A stretch of DNA of 64,000 bases from an uncultured Pseudomonadota bacterium (GCA_903884105.1 CAISDJ010000113.1:1-64000); one strand, 5' to 3'. Numbered from the stretch's first letter, positions 14,499-23,215 are shown. Numbers and translations are program-made. Notes: generated from the sequence alone by a model not told the origin.

Positions 14499-15311
14499 AT
14501 GAAGCAGGTCCTGACCGCATTGATTGCAGTTTTCCTCGTAGCCTCGCCGACGCTGGCTGCCGACACGTCAGCGGCGTCGCTGCGCGCCACACTGGCCCCG
14601 ACGGGAACGCTGAGGGCGGCTTTTCTGGGTGCCAACCCGGTTCAAGGCAGAGTCGACCCGACGACCGGCGCGATCACCGGTCCGGTCGCAGACCTCGTGC
14701 AGGAGCTGGCGAAGCGGCTCGGCGTACCCTTCCAGATCCTTCCCGCTCCCGATGCGCGCGGCGTGATCGGCCACCTCAACGACGGGTCGGCGGATATCGG
14801 CTTTCTGGCTTATGAGGCGTCCCGTGCAGAGGAAGTCGATTTCGCAGGCCCGTACGCCAACATGCACAACTCGTATGTCGTGGCGGAAGGTTCCCCCCTC
14901 AAACAGTCGAAGGACGTTGATCGCACCGGGCTTATTGTCGGGGCGGTAAAGGGGCAAACACAGGAGCTGTTTGTGAGCAGCCACATGACCCAGGCGCGCG
15001 TGAGGGTGTTTGACCGTCAGCCTCCGCAGGCCGAGCTTGAAACACTGTTCAAGAACGGAGAAGTCACGGCATTTGGCGTAAACCGCCAGCGGGCGCTGGA
15101 ACTGGACATGGCATCCGCGGAGCTACGGTCACTGCCCGACAGCTTTCTGGAGGTCGTCCAGGAATTCGTGGTTCGCAAGGGCGATCAGCAGAAGCGCGCG
15201 GCCCTCGACGGGTTCGCTGCGCAGATGCGTTCTTCGGGCTTCGTCAAAGCCTCGCTTGAGAAGGCCGGACTGCACGAAGCGGCAAGCGTGGCGCCGGGCG
15301 ACGCCCACTGA
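14499..15311 (+). CDS. Periplasmic solute-binding protein (type 3), tandem copy 2
   Basis: 270 residues. The ATG at 14499 (MKQVLTALIAV) lies 8 bases after AAGGAG (14485-14490); the ATG at 14493 is only 2 bases from it and is less likely. Signal peptide cleavage falls near TLA-A. The binding domain parallels the upstream gene: APTGTLRAAFLGANPVQGR, GPVADLVQELAKRLGV, ADIGFLAYEASRAEEVDF. The C-terminal end is longer than in copy 1. Divergence is substantial, so the duplication is not recent and ligands may differ. Confidence 0.78.
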   Translation: MKQVLTALIAVFLVASPTLAADTSAASLRATLAPTGTLRAAFLGANPVQGRVDPTTGAITGPVADLVQELAKRLGVPFQILPAPDARGVIGHLNDGSADIGFLAYEASRAEEVDFAGPYANMHNSYVVAEGSPLKQSKDVDRTGLIVGAVKGQTQELFVSSHMTQARVRVFDRQPPQAELETLFKNGEVTAFGVNRQRALELDMASAELRSLPDSFLEVVQEFVVRKGDQQKRAALDGFAAQMRSSGFVKASLEKAGLHEAASVAPGDAH

Positions 15312-15328
15312 CGGTCAATGCGTGACGG

Positions 15329-15838
15329 TCACCAGACGTCCTGGATGACCGCGAGCAACTTGAGCTCGTAGCCGATGAGGACTGCATAAACGGTCAGGAC
15401 GAGGTACATGATCGATTCGCCTGGAATATACCGCATCAGCCGCATGCGGCTGCAGGCAACAATGACAAAGAGGCTCGTGGCGGTCAGCGTCAGCTTGACG
15501 GCGGCGAACAACCCGAGGTTCTGCGGAACCAGCATCGCCATGAACGGGTTTTCTTCTGTGGCCCCGTTGGTGATCAGCACCACGGTCAGCACGCCGTCGG
15601 CCACGCACAAGGCAAGGATGCCGAGCGCGAGCGCGAGCACGCGGGCAGAGTGCCAGTCGATGAAGGGATAGACCTTATCGGCTTCCCGGCGACCATTCAG
15701 TCGGCGGGGACGGTGGCCGCCATACAGGTAGGCAAACAGGGTCCGGCTACGCCGTTCGTCACGCCCTCGTCGTTCAACCAGGGGCAGGTCAATCAGGGAC
15801 TGGGTCATCCGAATGCACTCCGCTTCAGCCGACCCCAC
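15329..15838 (-). CDS. DUF5658 family membrane protein
   Basis: 169 residues. A polar N-terminal region with RTLFAYLYGGHRPRRLNGRR precedes three or four membrane helices (VLALALGILALCVADGVLTVVL, ENPFMAMLV, GLFAAVKLTLTATSLFVIVA, MYLVLTVYAVLIGYELKLL). The LYGGH...RR motif and helix layout match DUF5658, a family without known function. An in-frame ATG at 15808 (MTQSLIDLP) is a possible alternative start. It converges on the solute-binding gene ending at 15311. Confidence 0.7.
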   Translation of the reverse strand: MGSAEAECIRMTQSLIDLPLVERRGRDERRSRTLFAYLYGGHRPRRLNGRREADKVYPFIDWHSARVLALALGILALCVADGVLTVVLITNGATEENPFMAMLVPQNLGLFAAVKLTLTATSLFVIVACSRMRLMRYIPGESIMYLVLTVYAVLIGYELKLLAVIQDVW

Positions 15839-15936
15839 TATGCCCCTAGTGCCATGATCAGGGGGTGCGAGTTAACTTATCCGGCAAGCCCATGGCCCTC
15901 GGATTACCCAGCGCATGCGCGGTGCGTCTCCGACCG

Positions 15937-16554
15937 TCAGAACCAGCTGTAATTGAAGCTGATGCTGATCCGCTCGCTGGCTGCCGGGTTGGGTGGCACC
16001 TCGTGGCGCAGCCAGCTTTCAAACAGCACCACCTGGCCCCTCTCGGCCGGGATGGTCACCCAGGACCGGCTGCGATCCCGGGCGTTGGCCTTGCGGGGGG
16101 GCGCGCCCATGAAGCGATCGAGTCGCGGATCTTCCAGCCGAAGACCTGCACTGCCCTTTGGCGTCCGCACGTAGTACGTACCACTGATGGTGGAGAGCGG
16201 GTGCAGGTGCAGGCTGTGCACGACGCCCTTCGGCATGATGTTGACCCAGCAATCCGTCATGGACAGTTCGCGCCCGGTGAGGTCGAAATCGAGCTGTGAC
16301 GCATAGGTGCGGACGTGGCGGTTCAGCCGGACCTCAAGCGCAGCGAACGTGGGCGACACCGTATGCATGCGTGATTGCGACCCGTAGGACGTGAACCCAC
16401 CCGGATAGTTGCTGGCCGACCACTTTGCGCCAGCCTCGTCGTCGAATGACAGCTGCACGCATTCCCGTTCGAGCTTGCGGTTGAGATCGGCGACACCCGC
16501 CCTTTGCAGAGGGGCGGTATAGATCAGCGTCGGAAACAACGTCTTGATGGACAT
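15937..16554 (-). CDS. 2OG-Fe(II) oxygenase-like protein (TIGR02466 type)
   Basis: 205 residues beginning IKTLFPTLIYTAPL, the usual start of this family. Candidate iron ligands are in HLHPLSTISGTYYV and, near the C-terminus, the His of LRHEVPPNP, followed by RISISFNYSW, consistent with a double-stranded beta helix. These proteins are predicted 2-oxoglutarate/iron oxygenases, close to prolyl hydroxylase and phytanoyl dioxygenase folds, with unknown substrates. The start lies upstream of a thioesterase end by 6 bases in the reverse order, so the thioesterase gene (16992-16561) is the upstream partner of a two-gene operon. Confidence 0.75.
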   Translation of the reverse strand: MSIKTLFPTLIYTAPLQRAGVADLNRKLERECVQLSFDDEAGAKWSASNYPGGFTSYGSQSRMHTVSPTFAALEVRLNRHVRTYASQLDFDLTGRELSMTDCWVNIMPKGVVHSLHLHPLSTISGTYYVRTPKGSAGLRLEDPRLDRFMGAPPRKANARDRSRSWVTIPAERGQVVLFESWLRHEVPPNPAASERISISFNYSWF

Positions 16555-16560
16555 AAAGGA

Positions 16561-16992
16561 TTACTTGGCGCGGACGACGGCCAGGGTCAAGCGGCTGATG
16601 CACACCAGGGCCCGGGTCTCTTCAGTCTCAATGCGGATCTCCCATACGTGGGTACTCTTGCCCAGATGCAGCGGCCTCGCAGTGCCGACCACGAAACCGC
16701 GGCTCACTGCCTTGATGTGATTGGCGTTGATCTCGAGGCCGACGACGCGTGACACGGTGCGATCGACGGTGAGTCCGCCTGCAACGCTGCCCAGCGTTTC
16801 GGCCAGCACGCACGAGGCGCCCCCGTGCAGCAATCCGTAGGGCTGGTGGGTGCGGCCGTCCACAGGCATCCGACCCGACAGGAAGTCCGGACCGAGTTCA
16901 GTGAATTCGATGCCGAGATGCATCGAAAGCCCGGGCCGCGACGCCATCCGCTCCTTGAGTTCGTCGAGGGTCGTGGATTGAAACCAGATCAT
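16561..16992 (-). CDS. Hotdog-fold thioesterase, YdiI/MenI type
   Basis: 143 residues starting MIWFQSTTLDELKERM; longer readings upstream are not supported. Family signatures are HLGIEFTELGPDFL, LLHGGASCVLAETLGSVAG (catalytic Glu in LAET) and VVGLEINANHIK. YdiI-type enzymes hydrolyse aromatic acyl-CoAs, including 1,4-dihydroxy-2-naphthoyl-CoA, but no menaquinone gene is near, so the substrate is open. Six bases separate its stop from the start of the 2OG oxygenase-like gene. Confidence 0.85.
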   Translation of the reverse strand: MIWFQSTTLDELKERMASRPGLSMHLGIEFTELGPDFLSGRMPVDGRTHQPYGLLHGGASCVLAETLGSVAGGLTVDRTVSRVVGLEINANHIKAVSRGFVVGTARPLHLGKSTHVWEIRIETEETRALVCISRLTLAVVRAK

Positions 16993-17231
16993 GATTGCGC
17001 GCTCCCGCTCACCGAGGCGGGAAGTATGCCAGCGGGCGGCGGGTGGTGCCCAAAACGAGTGGCACGCGGGCAGCAGGACGCGGGTATAGTGGATCCGCAT
17101 TCGTTGAATTGCTCGCCTGCTGCCGGCCCGGAAGCATCGCGATCCAGAAGCGCAGCGGCCGAGCAGTTGCTGCCGCCGCGCCGCCTTGGGCGGTGCCCTT
17201 AAGGCTCCCACTCCCCGGACACAGGTATTTC

Positions 17232-17381
17232 ATGGCCAAGCCCAACTACAAGCACCAGAAGAAGCAGCGCGAGCAACAGACACGGCTCAAGAAGGAAGAG
17301 AAGCTGCGCAAGCGCAGCGAGAAGCCCGACCAGAAGGACGATGCTGCCGGCACTCCCGCAGCTCCCGTCACGACAGCCTGA
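17232..17381 (+). CDS. Small conserved Lys/Gln-rich protein
   Basis: 49 residues beginning MAKPNYKHQKKQREQQTR, a strongly basic, helix-forming sequence with KKEEKLRKRSEK and an Ala/Pro tail. Short proteins starting MAKPNY followed by KxxRE repeats are widespread in proteobacteria and have no known role. A reading frame continues upstream to 16995, but the ATG at 17232 gives the conserved start. It lies between the divergent thioesterase and the convergent CAP gene. Confidence 0.65.
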   Translation: MAKPNYKHQKKQREQQTRLKKEEKLRKRSEKPDQKDDAAGTPAAPVTTA

Positions 17382-17449
17382 CGGGATTCGTCTCCCGCTC
17401 GGCACGGCGCTGGCATCGGACCTGGCCGCGCATGAGTCGAGGCGCCATG

Positions 17450-18238
17450 TCACTGGTGCGCACGCTCCAGATTCACTCGAAACTTCCCGGACCCGTCGCG
17501 GACGACTTCATAGACTCGTTGCGTCTCGGCATCGAGCCGCGTTGCCACCTGTTTGCCAGGCCAATGAAAGACGAGCGTTGTCGGGCGACACTGCAGGTGC
17601 CTGACTGTCGTGCGCACAGGTAACGACTGAGCCTCGCCATCGAACTCATAGTTGAGTGGCACGTCGGCTTTGTTCCTGACGTCAATCTCCACGCTCTGCG
17701 ATCGCGGGCGGCCGAAGAGCTGGACTCCGTAGTACTTCCCGCTGCTCGCGCTACGCGCAATCGCCACCCCGAGTTCAGTCACTGCGGGGGCCAGCATGTT
17801 GGCGCGATGTCCCGGCGAGTCCATCCAGCCGTCAAGGAATGTCTGGACCAACTCATCGGTACTGAAGCCCGTCGAGAGCGACTGGTATGCGATGTTCTCC
17901 GCAACGATGCAGGCGTCGTAGCCTGCCTTCCCTGCGCGAGCCGACGGGTTGCTGCCATCGGCTTCGTGGCCATATCGGTCGGTCTGCGCCATGAAGTCGG
18001 CAAACGCACCGGCTGCGGCCGTCAGCGCAGGATCGCGGGAGAGCGTCGCGCGACCTCCAGCGTTCCGGAGTGAATTCGTCCCCAGGAACATTCGCTCGAC
18101 CGCCTCTCGCACATCCGCAGAGCGCTTCTCGCCCTTGACGAGAACGGCGACCGGCGGGGTACGTCGCGGGGCCACGCGCTCGGCGGCGGGTGCAGCAACA
18201 CCGATTGCCAGCAACGCAAACAGCACCGGGATTCGCAT
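17450..18238 (-). CDS. Secreted CAP-domain (SCP/PR1-like) protein
   Basis: 262 residues with a signal peptide (MRIPVLFALLAIGVAAPAA). The CAP domain spans about residues 45-190: LSRDPALTAAAGAFADFMA, YGHEADG, ENIAYQS, WMDSPGHRANMLAP, ELGVAIARS. A beta-rich C-terminal tail of about 70 residues follows. Bacterial CAP proteins are secreted, with mostly unknown activity. Its ATG overlaps the stop of the upstream MFS transporter by one base (TGATG), indicating translational coupling. A frame that extends upstream through the MFS gene is a shadow. Confidence 0.82.
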   Translation of the reverse strand: MRIPVLFALLAIGVAAPAAERVAPRRTPPVAVLVKGEKRSADVREAVERMFLGTNSLRNAGGRATLSRDPALTAAAGAFADFMAQTDRYGHEADGSNPSARAGKAGYDACIVAENIAYQSLSTGFSTDELVQTFLDGWMDSPGHRANMLAPAVTELGVAIARSASSGKYYGVQLFGRPRSQSVEIDVRNKADVPLNYEFDGEAQSLPVRTTVRHLQCRPTTLVFHWPGKQVATRLDAETQRVYEVVRDGSGKFRVNLERAHQ

Positions 18239-19539
18239 CACTGGCCTTGCGACCTCCCCTGGCGAGCACCGAAGTTGAGCAACAACAATGCAATCAGCGT
18301 CAGCAGGCCTGCCGCGCTTAGGTAGTACCCGACACTCGCGAGACCGTACCGGCCCGCCAGCCAGCTCGCGATGTACGGCGCGAGCGACCCACCGGTGATG
18401 CCGGCGAGATTGAACGTCAGCGACGCGCCGGTGTATCGCACGGCCGTTGGAAACAGCTCTGACAGCGCCGTTCCAAGTGGCCCGTAAGTGAGCCCCATGA
18501 GCGCGAGCCCGAGCGACAGGAACACGAGCACACTGGCCTGGCTGCCGGAGCCGAACAGCGGTTCGAACAGCATCCCGAACGCGATGATGCCGACGGTCGC
18601 CGCCACCAGCATGGGTTTGCGACCGATGCGGTCGGCCATCATTGCCGAGAACGGAATCGTCAGCGCAAAAAACAGTACGCCGATCATCTGCAGCACCAGA
18701 AAGCTGGGCCTCGAGTAACCGAGTGCCGTCGTGCCCCAGCTCAACGAAAACACCGTCATCAGGTAGAACACCACGAACGTCGCCGTGGCCGCGAACGTGC
18801 CGAGCACCAGCGTGCCCGGATAGTCGCGCAGCACCGCCATCATGGGCAGTCGAACCCGCTCGTTGTTGTCCACGGCCTTCTGGAACGCAGGGGTTTCCTC
18901 GAGTCGCAGCCGCACATAGAGACCAAAGAACACGAGCAGTGCGCTGGCGAGGAATGGCACACGCCATCCCCACGCGAAGAACTCCGCATCGCTCAAGGAT
19001 TCGCTCAAGGCCAGGAAGATGCCGGTGGAGCACAGGAAGCCGATGGGCGCCCCGAGCTGCGGAAACATGCCGTACCACGCGCCCTTGCCGGGCGGCGCGT
19101 TCTCCGTCGCCAGCAGCACTGCCCCGCCCCACTCCCCGCCGAGGCCGAGGCCCTGCCCGAAACGGCACAGGGCCAGCAACAGCGGTGCGGCAACACCGAT
19201 GGTCGCATAGGTGGGCAGCAAGCCGATCAGCACCGTCGAGATCCCCATCGTCAGCAGCGCGGCGACCAGCGTGGCCTTGCGACCGACCCGATCGCCGAAA
19301 TGTCCGAATACAGCCGACCCCACCGGACGCGCGAAGAACGCGAGCGCAAACGTGGCCAATGACTGCAGCGTGGCGGAGGTCGGATCGGCGGAGGGAAAGA
19401 AGAGCTTGGGGAAGACGAGCACGGCAGCCGTGGCATAGATGTAGAAATCGAAGAACTCGATCGTCGTGCCGATCAGGCTGGCAAAGAGGATGTGCGCAGT
19501 CGAGTTGCCGCTTCTCCGTGCCTTCGCTGGCTGTTGCAT
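18238..19539 (-). CDS. MFS transporter, metabolite:H+ symporter family
   Basis: 433 residues with twelve membrane helices. Start at 19539 (MQQPAKARRSG), with GAGG 8 bases upstream. Signatures are GTTIEFFDFYIYATAA, GHFGDRVGRK (loop 2-3), GLGLGGEWGGAVLLATE and MMADRIGRKP (loop 8-9), all typical of the MHS family (ProP, KgtP, ShiA, alpha-ketoglutarate or aromatic-acid symporters). The substrate cannot be told from sequence alone. It is translationally coupled to a CAP-domain protein, an unusual partner for a transporter. Confidence 0.87.
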   Translation of the reverse strand: MQQPAKARRSGNSTAHILFASLIGTTIEFFDFYIYATAAVLVFPKLFFPSADPTSATLQSLATFALAFFARPVGSAVFGHFGDRVGRKATLVAALLTMGISTVLIGLLPTYATIGVAAPLLLALCRFGQGLGLGGEWGGAVLLATENAPPGKGAWYGMFPQLGAPIGFLCSTGIFLALSESLSDAEFFAWGWRVPFLASALLVFFGLYVRLRLEETPAFQKAVDNNERVRLPMMAVLRDYPGTLVLGTFAATATFVVFYLMTVFSLSWGTTALGYSRPSFLVLQMIGVLFFALTIPFSAMMADRIGRKPMLVAATVGIIAFGMLFEPLFGSGSQASVLVFLSLGLALMGLTYGPLGTALSELFPTAVRYTGASLTFNLAGITGGSLAPYIASWLAGRYGLASVGYYLSAAGLLTLIALLLLNFGARQGRSQGQ

Positions 19540-19618
19540 TCTTGTATCCTCGAAGCTGCCATCAAGAGCTGCGTGATTCTGGCACAGGCGGCGCTGGGCG
19601 TGCGTAACGACGTTGGTG

Positions 19619-20473
19619 TCAGACGTCCTTTCGCCTGAGGTCCGCAAAGACCTGCTTCATCCGGTTCACGCGGGCGAGGTATTCGCGAGGGTCATGGTCG
19701 CCGCAGCGCTGTTTGGGCGCAAACCGCAGCCCCCGGCGGGCATAGACCGCTCCCGCCCCCGCGCCACACAGATGAATCACCGCTGCGAGATCCTGACGCT
19801 GCTGGGGCGACGCCGACCGAATGCCGGCCCTCGCGAGGGCGCTCGACACGCTGCGATCGAGATGAGCGGACGTGAGCTCCACCGCGTGGCTCGGAACGAC
19901 CCGGAAATAGGCCCAGTTGAACCAGCACGACTTCGTGTCGTTCCACGGACCGTCCTCGACGACCACGTGGTTATGCACGCAGTAGCGCCGCGACTCGGCG
20001 AAGGTCCCGTCCGTAATCTGGTACATGCCGACGGCACTCGATGCCGGGCGGTACATGTCGAAGGGCTTGTCAGTCACCTTGAGCCGCCAGTACGTCCTGA
20101 CGATCGGGTTGCCGGACCCTTCGGTCTGCGCGAGGGCCGCCAGAAACTCGGGAGAGATCGACGCGGTCGAGTGCCGCTTGAAGATCGGGGCATATTCATC
20201 CCACGTCTCGGCCGGACTCTTGTAGAGGGTGCCGCTGACCGGGAAGAACAGTTCCGTAGGTTTGCGGATGACCTGGTAGGCGACATTCACCGTAAGCGCG
20301 AGGACACAGACGAAGGCGATGCCGACGAGCATCTGCATGCGCGCAGGCAGGCGGCGCAGTCGGCGCCACCACCGCTTGGTCGTTTGCGCGCGCGGCCAGA
20401 AGGCCAGCAGCTTCAGCTTGCGCCGACGCGAACCATGGGACTTTCGGGAACGGGCGGCGCGGGAGCGCGACAT
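19619..20473 (-). CDS. Membrane-anchored lytic transglycosylase (lysozyme-like)
   Basis: 284 residues from the ATG at 20473 (MSRSRAARSRKSHGSRR). A basic cytosolic N-terminus is followed by one membrane helix (residues 48-67, MLVGIAFVCVLALTVNVAYQ) and a lysozyme-like domain: ISPEFLAALAQTEGSGNP with the likely catalytic Glu, SSAVGMYQITDGTF, and a Cys-containing ESRRYCVHNH region. This fits an SLT-type lytic transglycosylase acting on peptidoglycan from the periplasmic face. No secretion-system gene is close, so general wall turnover is likely. Upstream frames to 20743 are not supported. Confidence 0.78.
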   Translation of the reverse strand: MSRSRAARSRKSHGSRRRKLKLLAFWPRAQTTKRWWRRLRRLPARMQMLVGIAFVCVLALTVNVAYQVIRKPTELFFPVSGTLYKSPAETWDEYAPIFKRHSTASISPEFLAALAQTEGSGNPIVRTYWRLKVTDKPFDMYRPASSAVGMYQITDGTFAESRRYCVHNHVVVEDGPWNDTKSCWFNWAYFRVVPSHAVELTSAHLDRSVSSALARAGIRSASPQQRQDLAAVIHLCGAGAGAVYARRGLRFAPKQRCGDHDPREYLARVNRMKQVFADLRRKDV

Positions 20474-20550
20474 CAAGCTGACTCGACTGTGACAGGCGAA
20501 GGGGCGGCGCGAATTGTACCGGCCTTCGCATGCAAGCACAGGGACGGTCG

Positions 20551-20883
20551 CTAGGCGTGCAGCGCGGCCTGCTCGATCTCTAGCACTAGCGGATGGATCC
20601 GCTGGCGGCGTGGCCTGATGATGAAGAGCGACTGCGTAGCTTCGCTCGCGCGCCCGAGCAGCACGAGACCGTACTGCCTGAGCACATCGCTTTCCATGCT
20701 TGTGGCCGCCGCAATGACTCCTAGTGCCCGCTGCGCAAAGCACTTGAGCAGAGCACTATCGTCAAACCTGCCGACGACCGTGACATGGAGCTGCCTCCGT
20801 GCGAGCCAGGTGTCAACTACCTGGCTGCCGTAGGTAGACCGCGTTGCTCCGGCCAGGAACGGCACCCCTTCGATCAGGCGGGC
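20551..20883 (-). pseudogene. C-terminal remnant of a LysR (NhaR-like) regulator
   Basis: About 110 codons matching the effector-binding domain end of NhaR-type LysR regulators: EGVPFLAGATRSTYGSQV, HVTVVGRFDDSALLKCFAQR, ESDVLRQYGLVLLGR. The winged-helix DNA-binding half and the first effector subdomain are missing. The remnant begins within 5 bases of the 3' end of the mch-like gene (stop at 20888), so a deletion has joined the two. The family needs about 300 residues to function. Confidence 0.65.
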
Positions 20884-20887
20884 CTGC

Positions 20888-21910
20888 TCACGCTGACAGC
20901 ACCCAGACGACCCAGTCGAGTACGGGCGCCTCGACTCCACCCACCTCAGTGCCACCTCCGCGGCTTCCGAACGTACGAACGGCAAGCTCGAGCAGTGTCC
21001 CTCCAGGTGCCGGCACCTTGGCGACAAGGGTCACCTCCGTGCGCAGGCGATCACCTTCGAGGACCGGTGCAAGGTGATCGCAGCGCTCCCACGCGATCAT
21101 CGTCAGCAGGTTCGGCAACGCCCTCGTCACCTGTGAGAATGCGATCGCGAGGACGTGGCCTCCGTAGACCAGTCGCTCGCCCAGATAGGAACTGCGGGCA
21201 TCGGTGTGCGTCATCGCGATGTTCAGCGTGACGCGGGCAAACTCGGGTGCGGCCGTGACGGTGTCCCAGGAGTCGATCCGGTACACCTGTCCCGCCTCGA
21301 GGTTCTCGGCCTTCATCCCGGACCACGACGCCTCGCTGCCGTCCGGCGGCCACTCGGGAACCGCGGCGACCAAGGCGTCGGTCAGCGGCGCAGTGCCGAT
21401 ACTGTCGAGATCGTCGTTGTGTCCAGTGTCGGCAGTGGAATCGCGACACGGCAGCATCGGGCAGCGCCAGAACTTAAGCACCGTGTCACCCTGCTGGTTG
21501 CGGGTTTCCACTTCGAGCACGGCCATCCCGGTGGCAGCCCGGTCCGGCCGCCGCTGGTTCTGGCGCAAGGCCGCGATCTTCGTCCGCGTATAGAGCGTAT
21601 CGCCGAGATGGGCCTGCCGATGCAGGATCAGGCCGCGATAGAAGAGGTTGCCCTTCACGCGTTGCGATACCCACGTGGACTGCCCGATGGCGAGGTTGAT
21701 GGGCAGCATCGGATGCAACAGCGGTTCGTGCCTGCCTGTCACCCGGCGACTGGCGCTGTGATCGAGCGGCAACCGCAGGCGATCGCCGCAGAGCGCCTGA
21801 TACAACACGGCATGCCCGGCAGTCAGGGTCACCGCCGGTGCGTCGTACTCCTGGCCGCGCGACAGGTCCTCGAACCAGGGTCCCGAGACGTCGATGGGTG
21901 CCTTTGTCAT
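20888..21910 (-). CDS. MaoC-type mesaconyl-CoA hydratase
   Basis: 340 residues with two hotdog halves. The first has FEDLSRGQEYDAP, HAVLYQALCGDRLRL and GDTLYTRTKIAALRQNQ; the second has YRIDSWDTVTAAPEFARV, LVYGGHVLAIAFS and EGDRLRTEV. This layout is that of Mch (2-methylfumaryl-CoA hydratase), which interconverts mesaconyl-C1-CoA and beta-methylmalyl-CoA; a C4-mesaconyl/citramalyl-CoA specificity is also possible. The gene is 4 bases downstream of the mct-like gene, so they form an operon. The C-terminus abuts a LysR remnant and may be slightly altered. Confidence 0.75.
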   Translation of the reverse strand: MTKAPIDVSGPWFEDLSRGQEYDAPAVTLTAGHAVLYQALCGDRLRLPLDHSASRRVTGRHEPLLHPMLPINLAIGQSTWVSQRVKGNLFYRGLILHRQAHLGDTLYTRTKIAALRQNQRRPDRAATGMAVLEVETRNQQGDTVLKFWRCPMLPCRDSTADTGHNDDLDSIGTAPLTDALVAAVPEWPPDGSEASWSGMKAENLEAGQVYRIDSWDTVTAAPEFARVTLNIAMTHTDARSSYLGERLVYGGHVLAIAFSQVTRALPNLLTMIAWERCDHLAPVLEGDRLRTEVTLVAKVPAPGGTLLELAVRTFGSRGGGTEVGGVEAPVLDWVVWVLSA

Positions 21911-21914
21911 GTCG

Positions 21915-23132
21915 CTACTTCACCCCTGCCACGATTCCCTGGTCATGCAGGCGGCCGATTTCACTGCCGCCGAGTCCCAGCATCGTCTCGAGAATCTCGT
22001 CCGTGTGCTCACCGAGTCGCGGAGCCGGCCGCGGATCCTCGTGGGTCGCGTTCGAGAAATAGAGCGGCGACCCTGGCATGCGATAGGCGCCGATGCCGGG
22101 CTGGGTCACCCGCTTGAATAGTGGATTGTCGACAGACGCCTCAGGGTCGTCGCGCAGCAGTTCCGTGACGGTCTGGTACGGACCAAAACATACGTCGTGT
22201 GCCTTGAACACGCGGCAGACTTCAGAGGAGTCGCGCTCTGCAATCCAGCCCGCCAGAACGGCATTCAGTTGCTCGCGGGCGAGGAAGCGATTGCCTTCCT
22301 CGTCGAGATCGAGGCCGAGCGACCGTCCGACTGCATCAAATGCTGCAGCGAGTCCGGTAGCCGTGCGGAGTCCGGCCCACTGGCGGCGCGTCAGTCCGAT
22401 GACCATCACGCGCCGGCCATCGCGAGTCGCGAAATCGCGGCCGAACGCACCGTACACGTCATTGCCGTAACGGGGCCGTTCCTGGCCATGCAGTTCCGCG
22501 TCGGCGAGGAACCCGAGCGTGCCCAGCGTCGCCAGCGCCACATCCAGCAGGCTGAGCTGCACGTACTCGCCCTTGTGCGTGATCCGCCGCTGCCGGTCGG
22601 CAGCCAGCAAGCCCACCGCCGCCATTTGCCCCGTCACGAGATCCCAAGCCGGGAGCACGTGATTGACGGGTTCGTCTTCGCCCGGCATGCCGGTGAGCGA
22701 CGGAAAGCCGACCCGTGAATTCACGGTGTAGTCGACCTGGGATCCGCCATGACGATCGCCGGTGATCGCGAGATAGATGAGATCCGGCCGCCTGAGCTTC
22801 AGCGTCTTGTAGCCAAGCCAGCCGCGCGCGGGGAAATTCGTCAGGAACAATCCGGCGTTCTCGCCGGGCGCCGTAATCAAGGCCGACGCCAGCTCCTGGC
22901 CCTCCGCACGCGTGATGTCCACCGCGAAGGACTTCTTGCCCTTGTTGAGCCCGGCCCAGTAGAGGCTCGCGCCGTTGCCGGTCACCGGCCAGCGCTTGGC
23001 ATCGAGCCCGCCACCTGGGGGATCGAAGCGGATCACCTCGGCACCGAGTTGCGCCAGCGTCATGCCGCCCGACGGAGCCGCGACGAATGCGCAGCCCTCA
23101 ACGACCCTCATGCCTGCCAGAATTCCCGTCAC
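21915..23132 (-). CDS. CaiB/BaiF CoA-transferase, mesaconyl-CoA C1-C4 transferase (Mct) type
   Basis: 405 residues of the class III CoA-transferase fold. MRVVEGCAFVAAPSGGMTL, IRFDPPGGGLDAKRWPV, GLNKGKKSFAVDI, VNHVLPAWDLVTGQM, GNDVYGAFGRDFATRDG and APRLGEHTDEI closely follow the Mct (2-methylfumaryl-CoA isomerase) subgroup. Mct moves CoA within mesaconate from the C1 to the C4 carboxyl. The class III catalytic Asp is expected at PAWDLVTG. It is transcribed with the mch-like gene and divergently from the CitE-type lyase (83-base gap). Confidence 0.8.
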   Translation of the reverse strand: MTGILAGMRVVEGCAFVAAPSGGMTLAQLGAEVIRFDPPGGGLDAKRWPVTGNGASLYWAGLNKGKKSFAVDITRAEGQELASALITAPGENAGLFLTNFPARGWLGYKTLKLRRPDLIYLAITGDRHGGSQVDYTVNSRVGFPSLTGMPGEDEPVNHVLPAWDLVTGQMAAVGLLAADRQRRITHKGEYVQLSLLDVALATLGTLGFLADAELHGQERPRYGNDVYGAFGRDFATRDGRRVMVIGLTRRQWAGLRTATGLAAAFDAVGRSLGLDLDEEGNRFLAREQLNAVLAGWIAERDSSEVCRVFKAHDVCFGPYQTVTELLRDDPEASVDNPLFKRVTQPGIGAYRMPGSPLYFSNATHEDPRPAPRLGEHTDEILETMLGLGGSEIGRLHDQGIVAGVK

Positions 23133-23215
23133 GCTGCCCTCGCTCGCCTTGATCCTGTGTCGCCTGCCATTGACTCAACTCGCCCTTTACGCGGTGCGTC
23201 GATCATACTAAACAG

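Noticed and set aside
17450-19168. A 572-codon minus-strand frame giving an extended CAP protein
   Set aside because: Everything before the Met at 18238 overlaps the MFS gene in another frame and has no signal or domain; the CAP protein starts at 18238.
19613-20554. A 313-codon plus-strand frame
   Set aside because: Antisense to the lytic transglycosylase gene, whose membrane helix and lysozyme motif are convincing.
21155-22117. A 320-codon plus-strand frame
   Set aside because: Antisense to the mch- and mct-like genes; no recognisable domain.
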